Shown here piece after piece: positions 7,096 through 14,401 of a DNA stretch of 21,744 bases. A model generated the notes under the pieces. The model was not told where the DNA came from. It saw nothing but the letters and a program-made list of their open reading frames with translations, and did not search any database. Both the position numbers and the translations under genes were made by a program. Positions within the stretch are counted from its first letter, which is position 1; the number at the start of each line of letters is the position of its first letter. Source of the DNA: CAYMDD01 sp964409675 (lineage in GTDB: Bacteria; Pseudomonadota; Alphaproteobacteria; Rickettsiales; SXRF01); the NCBI GenBank assembly GCA_964409675.1, contig CAYPEF010000023.1:1-21744 (forward strand). Reading direction: 5' to 3'.

Positions 7096-7812
7096 TTAGT
7101 CGGGAGGATAGGCAATGTCTATAGCCTCAGTCAGGCTTGAGGCAGCGGGTTTTGGGCTGATGATAAAGCGTTTCCATGGGAGCGCGGCGGCGGCCTGGGC
7201 GATATGCTCGCTTAAGCAGAAGCAGTCCATGTGTGCTGAAATAGGGGCGATATTGGCTTGTCCGGCCAGATGCATATAGATTTCCGCCGTGCGGCGGGAG
7301 AAGAAGGTGACGGCGCGGATGTCACCCTGCCGCAGTTGAACGGTGAGGGAGGGGCTGAATGTATCAATGGCGGTCGCTTCGTAGCAGGTGATTTCGGTTA
7401 AAAGTGTATCCGGCAGCAGCGGGCGCAGGTCGGATGAAATGTGCTTTCCGCGTAAATATAGCACGGAGGGTGGCGCATGCTGGCGGATGAGGGAGGCGAG
7501 GCTTTGCACGTCGCCTTCGGCATGGATGATGTGGTTGAATCCAAGTGCGCTGATTTTCTCAGCAGTGGCGGCGCTTAGGCAATAGATGGGCTGGGCGGCG
7601 GGGATTTCGGACAAGAAGCCCAGATGCAGGATTTGCAGGCTTGTAATAATGATGGCATCCGTCGGGGAGGTGATGGCAGCGCGGATGGCGGCGGCTGCAT
7701 CGGGGAGGGGGCGGATAGTGGTAAGGGGATGTACGATGCATGCATGGCCCCGCCGCTCCAGTTCCTGCGCCCAGTGATCGGCGTCCGGCTGCGGGCGGGT
7801 GATCAGGATCAT
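7096..7812 (-). CDS. hemD: Uroporphyrinogen-III synthase
   Basis: The 238-residue product matches HemD in length and in weakly conserved landmarks: ILITRPQPDADHWAQEL at the N-terminus, IIITSLQILHLGF, YCLSAATAEKISALGF, the VLYLRGKHISSDL block and AVTFFSRRTAEIY. It cyclises hydroxymethylbilane to uroporphyrinogen III, the last common precursor of haem, sirohaem and cobalamin, in the cytoplasm. The start overlaps the acpS stop by 4 nt (ATGA), and mic60 begins 9 nt after its stop. hemC, its usual neighbour, is absent from the window. HemD proteins diverge widely, so the call rests on these landmarks plus the hemD-mic60-hemY order. Confidence 0.92.
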   Translation of the reverse strand: MILITRPQPDADHWAQELERRGHACIVHPLTTIRPLPDAAAAIRAAITSPTDAIIITSLQILHLGFLSEIPAAQPIYCLSAATAEKISALGFNHIIHAEGDVQSLASLIRQHAPPSVLYLRGKHISSDLRPLLPDTLLTEITCYEATAIDTFSPSLTVQLRQGDIRAVTFFSRRTAEIYMHLAGQANIAPISAHMDCFCLSEHIAQAAAALPWKRFIISPKPAASSLTEAIDIAYPPD

Positions 7813-8222
7813 GCGGGGCGGAACTCAAGCACGACGAATGCTTGCGCGTAGGGGTATTCGTCGCTGAGGGAAACATGCGCGTGGACGGGGTGCGTGTTGT
7901 GCTTGGCTTGTGAGAGATACCGGAGGGCGCGGGGGGTGAGGCGTATGGAAGGTGGGGAATTGGGCGAGCGCAGGGTTTCGATGTCGTGCCAGCCGACATG
8001 CGCGCCGATGCCGCAGCCGAGCGCCTTGGCGCAGGCTTCCTTGGCGGCGAAGCGGGTGGCGTAATAGGCGGTGAGGGCGGCGGGGCTTTGCTTGTTGAGC
8101 GCCTGCGCGGCGGCGATTTCGGAAGCGGTGAAATGGCGGGCGATGAAGCGCTGCGGAAAGCGTGCCAGCAGGGCTTCAATGCGGCGTATATCGACAATGT
8201 CCGAGCCGATGCCTGCGATCAT
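7809..8222 (-). CDS. acpS: Holo-[acyl-carrier-protein] synthase
   Basis: The 137-residue product carries the AcpS signatures MIAGIGSDIVDIRRIE (metal ligand D8) and RFAAKEACAKALG (E62), with VSLSDE near the C-terminus. It transfers 4'-phosphopantetheine from coenzyme A to apo-ACP, activating fatty acid synthesis. The ATG overlaps the pdxJ stop by 4 nt (ATGA), and its own stop overlaps the hemD start in the same way. pdxJ-acpS is a widespread arrangement, often followed by lepB, rnc and era; here hemD follows instead. Confidence 0.97.
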   Translation of the reverse strand: MIAGIGSDIVDIRRIEALLARFPQRFIARHFTASEIAAAQALNKQSPAALTAYYATRFAAKEACAKALGCGIGAHVGWHDIETLRSPNSPPSIRLTPRALRYLSQAKHNTHPVHAHVSLSDEYPYAQAFVVLEFRPA

Positions 8223-8944
8223 GCGCGCTCCATGCGGCGGCGCATTTCGGCGACGGCTTCGGTCAGGCCGGTGAAGATGGCTTCGCCGATCAGGAAATGG
8301 CCGATGTTGAGTTCGCGGATGTGCGTAATAGCGGCGACGGGGCTGACGTTTTCAAAGGTCAGGCCGTGGCCGGCGTGCACTTCGAGGCCGAGTCCCGCCG
8401 CAAGCGTTGCGCCTTCGCGCAACAGGCTAAGTTCGGGTGAATCGCTGCCGGTGTAGGTATGGGCATATTCGCCAGTGTGCAGTTCGATGCATTGCGCGCC
8501 GGTGCGGGAAGCTGCCTCGATTTGTTCCAAGGAAGGGTCGATAAATAAGGATACGCGGATTCCGGCATCTTGCAATTGTGCTATGAACGGTGTGAGTTCG
8601 CGCTCGGCGCGCAGCACGTTCAGGCCGCCTTCGGTGGTGAGTTCCTCGCGGCGCTCGGGCACCAGGCAGACGGCGTGCGGGCGGATGCGGAGCGCTATGG
8701 CGAGCATTTCCGGCGTCATCGCCATTTCAAAATTGAGCGGCAGCGGGACTTCTGCTTTCAGGCGCTCCATGTCGGCGTCGCGGATGTGGCGGCGGTCTTC
8801 GCGCAAATGGGCGGTGATGCCGTCGGCACCGCCTTGCATGGCGGCCAGGGCGGCGCGCACCGGGCAGGGGTGGGCGCCCCCGCGCGCGTTGCGCACCGTT
8901 GCCACATGGTCGATATTGACTCCCAGCCGGATGGGGGGGCGCAT
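8219..8944 (-). CDS. pdxJ: Pyridoxine 5'-phosphate synthase
   Basis: I chose the ATG at 8944, preceded by AAGGAG, over an in-frame TTG at 8956 that would overlap btuB. The 241-residue product begins MRPPIRLGVNIDHVATVRNA and carries the expected HLREDRRHI (46-54), NFEMA (E73), ELHTGEYA (154-161) and VHAGHGL (H193) motifs; H46, E73 and H193 fit the positions known in PdxJ. It condenses 3-amino-1-deoxyacetone phosphate with deoxyxylulose 5-phosphate in the last ring-forming step of the DXP-dependent vitamin B6 pathway. The Shine-Dalgarno sequence overlaps the btuB stop and the start is 8 nt downstream, so it is probably cotranscribed with btuB. Confidence 0.97.
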   Translation of the reverse strand: MRPPIRLGVNIDHVATVRNARGGAHPCPVRAALAAMQGGADGITAHLREDRRHIRDADMERLKAEVPLPLNFEMAMTPEMLAIALRIRPHAVCLVPERREELTTEGGLNVLRAERELTPFIAQLQDAGIRVSLFIDPSLEQIEAASRTGAQCIELHTGEYAHTYTGSDSPELSLLREGATLAAGLGLEVHAGHGLTFENVSPVAAITHIRELNIGHFLIGEAIFTGLTEAVAEMRRRMERA

Positions 8945-8952
8945 AGGCTCCT

Positions 8953-10785
8953 TCAATAGGTTAGTTTGACGCCAGCATAGGCCGAAAGGCCGGGCATGCC
9001 GTAGCTATAGACTTCTTCATACTGTTTATTCAGCAGATTGTCGAGGCGCGCGTAAAGGGTCATGTGGTCGGTGACTTCGTAATTGGCGTAGGCGCTGAAA
9101 ACGGAGTGGGAGGGGAGTTCGCTGCGGGAGAAGCTCAGGTCGAAATCGTCCCGCCGGCCTACCAGAAGGGCGGTGAGGCCGATATTGGCGCGTTCGCTGA
9201 TGCGGTAGTCACCGCTGAATGAGAGCTGGTGTTTTGGGCGGCGCACCAGGTTCTGGCCAGTGTTTTTGTCTTCTGCCAGCAGGTAAGTGTGATTGAGCTT
9301 CAGCGTCCAGGCGTCATCAGGGTAGAGGGCGATGAAGCTTTCAAAACCCTTGGTGATGGCGTGGCCGACATTGAGGTAGTGATTGGTGGTGAAATCATAG
9401 TCGATCATTTGGTCGATGTCGTTATGGAACCAGGAGCTGCCGAAGGTCAGGAAATCGCCCAGCACCTGCTGCTCGAAGCCGATGTCGTAGCCTTTGCTTT
9501 TTTCCGGTTTCAGGGCGGTGTTGCCGAAGATGGAATAAAGCTGGTAGAGCGAAGGCGCTTTGAAGCCGGTGCCGTAGCTGGCTTTCAGCTTGGTTCCCGT
9601 CGAGGCGATGCTGTATGTGGGAGTGATGCGGTAGGTGAGTTCGCTGCCGAACTGGCTATGATCGTCGAAGCGCAGGCCCACGGTGGTGAAGAAGGCGTCC
9701 GTTATGCTGATCTGGTCTTCGCCGAAGACGGCGTTGGTATGTACGCTGTGATTGGGGAAGCCGTCGCCCTTGGCTTCTTCGCGCAAATAGGAAGCGCCGA
9801 GGGAGATAAGGTTGTTGGCGATAAATTTGAGGTGGTGCAGCCACTGCACTTTCTCGCGCTGGCTGGTGTAGTCGTTATCGCCGAAGCTGTTGACGTTGCT
9901 GCGGTTGAGGTGCATGCCGTCAAGGCTCAGCTCCTGCTGCCATTGATGGTCCATCAGGCTTAGATTGCCGGTGATACCGCCGACATACTGGCGTGAGTTG
10001 GCGCGGTTGGGGGCGTCGGCGCCGAAATCGTCGAACTTGGTGAAGCCATCGATGACGCGGGCGGTGATGTTGGTGGAGAAGATGTCGCTGAAGGTGGTGA
10101 GCGCCCTCCCGGAGAGGGTGATGTTTTTATGCCCGTCCGGTTCCTGACCGCCGAATTTCTGGTCGAAGGCGGAGACGCCGGCGGTGGAGAGGCGGGAGGC
10201 GAGGAAACTGTAATTGGTGTTGCCGGCCTGTCCGCTGGAGCCGCCGGAGACTTTATTGGTATGGTAGCTGCCGTATTCCGCCGAGCCGGTGAGCTTGGGC
10301 TTGCCGCTGCCGGAAAGGGTGGTAATGCTGACCACGCCGCCGATGGCGTCTGAACCGTAGAGCGTGCTTTGCGGGCCGCGGATGATTTCAATGCGCTCGA
10401 TGTTATCGGGGCTCAGGTATGCGAAATCGAAGGCGTCGCCGGTGTCGGAAGGGTCGTTGACGATGACGCCGTCGATCATCACCAGCGTGTGGCGGGAATC
10501 GGCGCCACGCAGCAGTACGCGCGCCGTCTGGCCGGGGCCGCCGTTGGAGGCGACGGTAAGGCCGGGCACGTCGCGCAGCAGGTCGGTGACCGTGACGGCG
10601 TTTCTGCGTTCAATGTCTTCGCGGGTGATGACGCTCACGGAGCTTGCAACTTGCGCAGGGCTTAGAGGGTAGAGCGATGCCGAGACGATGACAGGCGGGA
10701 GGGTGGATTCGGCGTCCTGCGCGTACACGGATGCAAGAGGGGTGAGGCAGAGGCTGGAAAAGACGAAAAGTTGTGACAGGCGCAT
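8953..10785 (-). CDS. btuB: TonB-dependent vitamin B12 receptor, BtuB-like
   Basis: The 610-residue outer-membrane protein has a signal peptide (1-22, cleavage after VYA), a TonB box (about PPVIVSA, 30-36), a plug domain (about 47-155, with SVSVITREDIERRNAVTVTD, VLLRGADSRHTLVMIDG and IEIIRGPQSTLYGSDAIGGV) and a beta-barrel ending in an aromatic residue (KLTY). Length and plug match BtuB. The decisive evidence for the substrate is the adenosylcobalamin riboswitch in its leader. A TGGAG Shine-Dalgarno sequence lies 5 nt before the ATG. No btuCDF transporter or tonB gene is visible here. It is the first gene of the long minus-strand run that continues into pdxJ. Confidence 0.93.
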   Translation of the reverse strand: MRLSQLFVFSSLCLTPLASVYAQDAESTLPPVIVSASLYPLSPAQVASSVSVITREDIERRNAVTVTDLLRDVPGLTVASNGGPGQTARVLLRGADSRHTLVMIDGVIVNDPSDTGDAFDFAYLSPDNIERIEIIRGPQSTLYGSDAIGGVVSITTLSGSGKPKLTGSAEYGSYHTNKVSGGSSGQAGNTNYSFLASRLSTAGVSAFDQKFGGQEPDGHKNITLSGRALTTFSDIFSTNITARVIDGFTKFDDFGADAPNRANSRQYVGGITGNLSLMDHQWQQELSLDGMHLNRSNVNSFGDNDYTSQREKVQWLHHLKFIANNLISLGASYLREEAKGDGFPNHSVHTNAVFGEDQISITDAFFTTVGLRFDDHSQFGSELTYRITPTYSIASTGTKLKASYGTGFKAPSLYQLYSIFGNTALKPEKSKGYDIGFEQQVLGDFLTFGSSWFHNDIDQMIDYDFTTNHYLNVGHAITKGFESFIALYPDDAWTLKLNHTYLLAEDKNTGQNLVRRPKHQLSFSGDYRISERANIGLTALLVGRRDDFDLSFSRSELPSHSVFSAYANYEVTDHMTLYARLDNLLNKQYEEVYSYGMPGLSAYAGVKLTY

Positions 10786-10919
10786 AATGGCTCCATATGC
10801 TAAAAATCGGGGTGAGCGTTGCCTTTTTCAAAGGCAGTGCCACCGCGTATGAATGCGCATACGAAGCGTATTGTTTGTACCTGCGGATGGTCCCGTCCGG
10901 CAAGCACGCGTGGCACTTT
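10786..10919 (-). promoter_or_regulatory. btuB leader: candidate riboswitch expression platform
   Basis: Between the riboswitch aptamer and the btuB start lie about 130 nt with several self-complementary segments. On the minus strand, TGCCACGCGT (plus 10906-10915) can pair with ACGCGGTGGCA (plus 10838-10848) with one bulged G. Smaller hairpins are possible at ATACG-CTT-CGTAT and GCCTTT-GAA-AAAGGC. No T tract follows, so control of translation or Rho access seems likelier than intrinsic termination. The pairing is seen; its regulatory role is inferred. Confidence 0.45.
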
Positions 10920-11086
10920 AACGGCAGGTCTCCTGGCTTGCGTGTCTTTGCCCATCATGGCCTTCCCGGGGATTGCCCAGTGGCATGATCATGATGCGCT
11001 CGGCGCTTACAGTTGCGGGTACAGCCGGGGAGTATGAGCGTTGCTCAGCACCCCGTTCCCTTTTCATCTCTTTTCAGAGAACCGTT
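10920..11086 (-). ncRNA. Adenosylcobalamin (B12) riboswitch aptamer
   Basis: On the minus strand this region holds the conserved cobalamin aptamer elements in order: GATGAAAAGGGAAC, GGTG, GGCTGTACCCGCAACTGTAA, GCCACTG, GGGAAGGC and the canonical B12 box AGCCAGGAGACCTGCC (plus 10923-10938). The ends AACGG and CCGTT can form the closing P1 stem. It sits 134 nt upstream of btuB, its classic target. Binding of adenosylcobalamin is expected to lower downstream expression. Boundaries are set from the P1 stem and may be off by a few bases. Confidence 0.96.
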
Positions 11087-11096
11087 TAAAGGTTGT

Positions 11097-11123
11097 TTAC
11101 TATTGCTGTGCGGATTGCGTCAA
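11097..11123 (-). promoter_or_regulatory. Candidate promoter for the btuB riboswitch operon
   Basis: On the minus strand TTGACG (plus 11118-11123) is followed after 15 nt by TAGTAA (plus 11097-11102). The -35 element is good; the -10 is weak and the spacing short. Its position, overlapping the nth stop and just before the riboswitch, is where a promoter is expected. Confidence 0.3.
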
Positions 11124-11752
11124 GCGGTTTTATCGGGATATTGACAGAGGTCGTAAATTACGCAGCGGGCGCAGTGGGGCTTGCGGGCGACGCAAATGTA
11201 GCGGCCATGCAGGATCAGCCAGTGGTGGGCGTGCTGTTTCCAGTGTGCGGGGATTACGCGCTCCAGTGCCTGCTCGGTTTGCAAGGGGTTCGTGGTTTTG
11301 CACAGGCCGATGCGGTTGCTGACGCGGAAGACGTGCGTATCCACGGCAATGGTCGGCTCGCCCAACGCGCAGTTGAGCCAGACATTGGCGGTTTTGCGTC
11401 CGACGCCGGGGAGGGTTTCCAGCAGTTCGCGCTTGCGCGGAATCTCGCCGGCGTATTGCTCCACCAGCATGGCGCTGAGGGCGATGATGTTTTTGGCCTT
11501 GGCGTTAAAGAGGCCGATGGTTTTGATGTATTGCTTCAGCCGGTCTTCGCCCAGCGCCAGCATGGCTTGGGGCGTATCCGCTACAGCGAACAGCGCGGGG
11601 GTGGCTTTGTTGACCCCGGCGTCGGTGGCCTGCGCGGAGAGGACGATGGCAACCAGGAGCGTATAATGGTTAGTGGAGTATAATTCCGTTTTCGGCTCCG
11701 GGTTGTGTTCACAGAGCCGGCGGAAAATTTCGTCTATCTTTTCCTGTTTCAT
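11120..11752 (-). CDS. nth: Endonuclease III (DNA glycosylase/AP lyase)
   Basis: The 210-residue product is the usual length for Nth. It has the helix-hairpin-helix LPGVGRKTA with catalytic K120, catalytic D138 in AVDTHVFRVSNRIGL, and the iron-sulfur loop C-x6-C-x2-C-x5-C (C187, C194, C197, C203). All active-site and cluster ligands are present. It removes oxidised pyrimidines and cleaves the abasic site in base excision repair. The ATG at 11752 has no clear Shine-Dalgarno sequence. Its stop lies 34 nt before the riboswitch, so some readthrough into the btuB leader is possible. It is divergent from the creatininase-family gene, with 65 bp between the starts. Confidence 0.98.
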   Translation of the reverse strand: MKQEKIDEIFRRLCEHNPEPKTELYSTNHYTLLVAIVLSAQATDAGVNKATPALFAVADTPQAMLALGEDRLKQYIKTIGLFNAKAKNIIALSAMLVEQYAGEIPRKRELLETLPGVGRKTANVWLNCALGEPTIAVDTHVFRVSNRIGLCKTTNPLQTEQALERVIPAHWKQHAHHWLILHGRYICVARKPHCARCVIYDLCQYPDKTA

Positions 11753-11817
11753 ATGATAATCGGTGATATGCCGTAATAATGCTTGCGGATTTATACCGTA
11801 TGAATTTGGGTTGTTAA

Positions 11818-12624
11818 ATGCGTTTTATTTCTCTTTTTGCTGCTGTTCTGGGATGGTTGTGCCTTTCATCCAATGCATGGGCGCAAGGGGCATCCGTTTA
11901 TCTGGAGGATCTGACGTGGCCAGAGATCAAGGAGCGGATGCAGAAAGGGTCTTACGCCGTGATCATCCCTACCGGCGGCACCGAGCAGAACGGGCCGCAT
12001 CTGGCGGTGGGGAAGCATAACCGCATTGTGAATTATACTTCCGGGGAAATTGCGCAGAAATTAGGGTTCGCGCTGGTGGCGCCGGTGCTGGCCTATGTGC
12101 CGGAAGGCAGGATTTCGCCGCCGGAGGGGCATATGCTGTTTCCGGGCACGGTTTCGCTGCGGGAAGAAACCTTTGCCGCTGTGCTGGAAGACGCGGCGCG
12201 CAGTTTCCGTGAGGAGGGGTTTAAGCTAATCTGCTTTATCGGCGATCATGGCGGCAATCAGCGGATGCAGCAATATGTGGCGGATAAACTGAATGCCGAG
12301 TGGCGAAGCCAGGGGATACAGGTGATCAATGTCTCCGATTATTATGCCAATAACGGGCAGAAGGAATGGGTGCAGCAGGTGAAGCTTGCCATCCCCACGC
12401 CGGATGCGCATGCGGGGTTTTTCGATACGTCTGAGCTAATGGCCATCGATGAGCGGTTGGTGCGCCGGGGACAGGTTGGCGCGTATTCGGATAAGGATTT
12501 CCTGATTAACGGCGCGAAAGGGGATGCTACCAGCGCTACGGTGAATTACGGGCGCTCGCTGCTTTCTTTGAAAATCAACGCGGCGGTGGCGCAGATTCAG
12601 CATGCGTCGCAGGTCAGGAATTGA
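11818..12624 (+). CDS. Exported creatininase-family protein
   Basis: The 268-residue product has a signal peptide (about 1-22, ending NAWA), so it should be periplasmic, unlike cytoplasmic creatininases. The creatininase fold is supported by YAVIIPTGGTEQNGPHLAVG (residues 47-66), LVAPVLAYVPEG, HMLFPGTVSL and CFIGDHGGNQ. Family members are metal-dependent amidohydrolases acting on creatinine or cyclic amides. In the family pattern E-x-H-G-P-H-L...D the second ligand His is here N58 and the Asp is replaced by H67 in VGKHN, so metal binding may differ. I cannot predict the substrate. The start lacks a strong Shine-Dalgarno sequence. The next gene begins 15 bp downstream. Confidence 0.85.
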   Translation: MRFISLFAAVLGWLCLSSNAWAQGASVYLEDLTWPEIKERMQKGSYAVIIPTGGTEQNGPHLAVGKHNRIVNYTSGEIAQKLGFALVAPVLAYVPEGRISPPEGHMLFPGTVSLREETFAAVLEDAARSFREEGFKLICFIGDHGGNQRMQQYVADKLNAEWRSQGIQVINVSDYYANNGQKEWVQQVKLAIPTPDAHAGFFDTSELMAIDERLVRRGQVGAYSDKDFLINGAKGDATSATVNYGRSLLSLKINAAVAQIQHASQVRN

Positions 12625-12639
12625 CAGGCCGGGAGATAT

Positions 12640-13206
12640 ATGGCTAAGCGTGCCGCATTCGTAAAAGCATGGATACGCTCTCCGCTGAAGATCGGCGCGA
12701 TTGCGCCGAGCGGCCAAAGTCTTGCGCGCTGCATGGCGGCGCAGATTGATCCGGATGCGCCGGGGTATGTGGTGGAAGTGGGGGCAGGGACGGGTGCGGT
12801 GACGCATGCGCTTCTGGAGACGGGGATTGACCCGCAGAAGCTGGTGATTATCGAGCGGGAGAAGAAGCTCGCGGATATTCTGCGCAAGCGGTTTCCCTAT
12901 CTGCAGATTATCCGCGCCGATGCGAACCATTTAAGCGATACGCTGAAGGAGCATGGCATTGAGGAGGTGCAGGGAGTGGTTTCCAGCCTGCCATTGCTTT
13001 CGATGCCGAAATCCGTGCAGCATAGCATTACCATGCAATTGCTGCGCGCCATTGCCGACGGGGGAAAGCTGGTGCAATTTACGTATGGTCCGCAATCGCC
13101 CCTGAGCGGAAAACTGCTAATGCGGCATGCGGTGCATGCGCATAAAATCGCGCGTATCTGGCTGAATATTCCTCCGGCAACAGTGTGGACGTATCAGCGG
13201 GTGTAA
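12640..13206 (+). CDS. PmtA-like phospholipid N-methyltransferase
   Basis: The 188-residue product starts 15 bp after the creatininase-family gene, with GGGAG ahead of its ATG. The N-terminal FVKAWIRSPLKIGAIAPSGQSLAR pattern, SAM-binding motif I VVEVGAGTG (44-52), the acidic VIIERE (69-74) and VVSSLPLL (113-120) match the short, soluble PmtA family, which methylates phosphatidylethanolamine towards phosphatidylcholine at the inner membrane. The family is related to rRNA adenine dimethyltransferases, but the N-terminal GAIAPS motif favours PmtA. Activity towards lipid rather than another acceptor is inferred. Confidence 0.85.
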   Translation: MAKRAAFVKAWIRSPLKIGAIAPSGQSLARCMAAQIDPDAPGYVVEVGAGTGAVTHALLETGIDPQKLVIIEREKKLADILRKRFPYLQIIRADANHLSDTLKEHGIEEVQGVVSSLPLLSMPKSVQHSITMQLLRAIADGGKLVQFTYGPQSPLSGKLLMRHAVHAHKIARIWLNIPPATVWTYQRV

Positions 13207-13279
13207 TTTCAGTGCTTTAGGCTGCTTAAACAGCGAATTAATTAATCGTTTTTTTAGGGTTGTCTGGCATACTGCCTCT

Positions 13280-14338
13280 ATGGCAGATACACCCCCACCC
13301 ATTATCATCAAAAAAATCAAAAAAGGCGGCGGCGGGCACCATGGCGGTGCCTGGAAAGTAGCGTATGCCGACTTCGTGACCGCTATGATGGCGTTTTTCC
13401 TGCTGCTGTGGCTGCTTTCCAGCACCACCAAGGAGCAGCGTGAGGGGATTGCCGATTATTTTACGCCGACTACGGGCTTGAAAGATGCCAAGGGTATCGG
13501 CTTCCAAGGGGGAGCAACGCCGAATGAAAAAGGTAGCAGCAAAAGCACGTTGACGCAGCCGGGGATTGTTGTTGGGCAATTGCCACAGGGGCCGGTGGCG
13601 CGCGATCCGATCAAGAAGATCGATGACGAGCAGAAGGACGATTCGCAAGGCCAGCCGATTGATTCGCCGATGGCCGATCCCACACAGGCGTTTGATAAGC
13701 AGCAGAATACCGGCGACAAGGGCAGCAAGGATGCCGACAGCGAAGAATTCAAGCGCGTGGAAGAGCAGATTATGAATGCCGTCGAGCAATCGCCGGAGCT
13801 CAAGCAGATGAAGAATAATATCATCATCACGCATACGCCTGAGGGTTTGAAAATCGATATGGTGGACGACCAGAACCGGCCCATGTTCACGCCGGGCGGT
13901 TCCACCATGACGGATACGGGGCGCGCGGTGCTGAAAGTGGTATCGGATGTGGTGGCGAAAACGGATAACCGGATTTCGCTGGCCGGGCATACGGACGGCT
14001 CTACGTTTGTAACGAAGGACGGGTATTCAAATTGGGAGCTTTCCTCGGACCGCGCCAATGCATCCCGGCGCTACCTGACGGAAACCGGGATTGACGTGGC
14101 GCGTATTTCAAAGGTAACCGGTATGGCGGACCGTGACCTGCTGATTCCCAATGAGCCCAACTCTTCGCGCAATCGTCGGGTGAGCCTGACGCTGCTGCGC
14201 GATTCGCATGTGAAATCCGTGAAGACCGTTCCGACGGCGCGGGGGCTGCTCACGGTGCCGAGCGTGGATACCAAGCAGATCAGCGGTGAAGCGCCGGCAG
14301 ATGCCGGTGCGGAAGGCGATGCTTCCAAGAATCCGTGA
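13280..14338 (+). CDS. motB: Flagellar stator protein MotB
   Basis: The 352-residue product has a basic, glycine/histidine-rich N-terminus (IIIKKIKKGGGGHHGGAWK), then one membrane helix (about 29-47) containing the proton-binding aspartate D31 in VAYADFVTAMMAFFLLLWLL. A long polar linker follows (about 50-180). The OmpA-like peptidoglycan-binding domain (about 200-310) contains LAGHTDG, NWELSSDRANASRRYL and SSRNRRVSL. With MotA it would form the proton-driven stator anchored to the cell wall. No motA or other flagellar gene is in the window, so it is an orphan here. The start has no strong Shine-Dalgarno sequence. An OmpA-type ExbD-like stator is a less likely alternative. Confidence 0.93.
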   Translation: MADTPPPIIIKKIKKGGGGHHGGAWKVAYADFVTAMMAFFLLLWLLSSTTKEQREGIADYFTPTTGLKDAKGIGFQGGATPNEKGSSKSTLTQPGIVVGQLPQGPVARDPIKKIDDEQKDDSQGQPIDSPMADPTQAFDKQQNTGDKGSKDADSEEFKRVEEQIMNAVEQSPELKQMKNNIIITHTPEGLKIDMVDDQNRPMFTPGGSTMTDTGRAVLKVVSDVVAKTDNRISLAGHTDGSTFVTKDGYSNWELSSDRANASRRYLTETGIDVARISKVTGMADRDLLIPNEPNSSRNRRVSLTLLRDSHVKSVKTVPTARGLLTVPSVDTKQISGEAPADAGAEGDASKNP

Positions 14339-14401
14339 TGGATGTGACCAATTGTATCATGCAAAGTGCGATTAACTGCGCAGATAGATTTAGGAATGGG
14401 C

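Noticed and set aside
6518..7140. Two plus-strand frames of about 200 codons opposite mic60
   Set aside because: Both are antisense to the mic60-like coding region, with repetitive low-complexity products that mirror the Ala/Pro linker.
9229..9963. 244-codon plus-strand frame inside btuB
   Set aside because: It is antisense to an intact TonB-dependent receptor and shows no domain features.
10820..10840. GCCTTT-GAA-AAAGGC hairpin as an intrinsic terminator in the btuB leader
   Set aside because: No T tract follows on the minus strand, and the stem is short.
11093..11683. 196-codon plus-strand frame opposite nth
   Set aside because: It is antisense to nth and part of the riboswitch flank; nth has all catalytic residues.
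13207..13279. Possible terminator (GCTG-CTTAAA-CAGC then a T run) before motB
   Set aside because: The stem is only 4 bp and the T run starts about 12 nt after it, too far for an intrinsic terminator.
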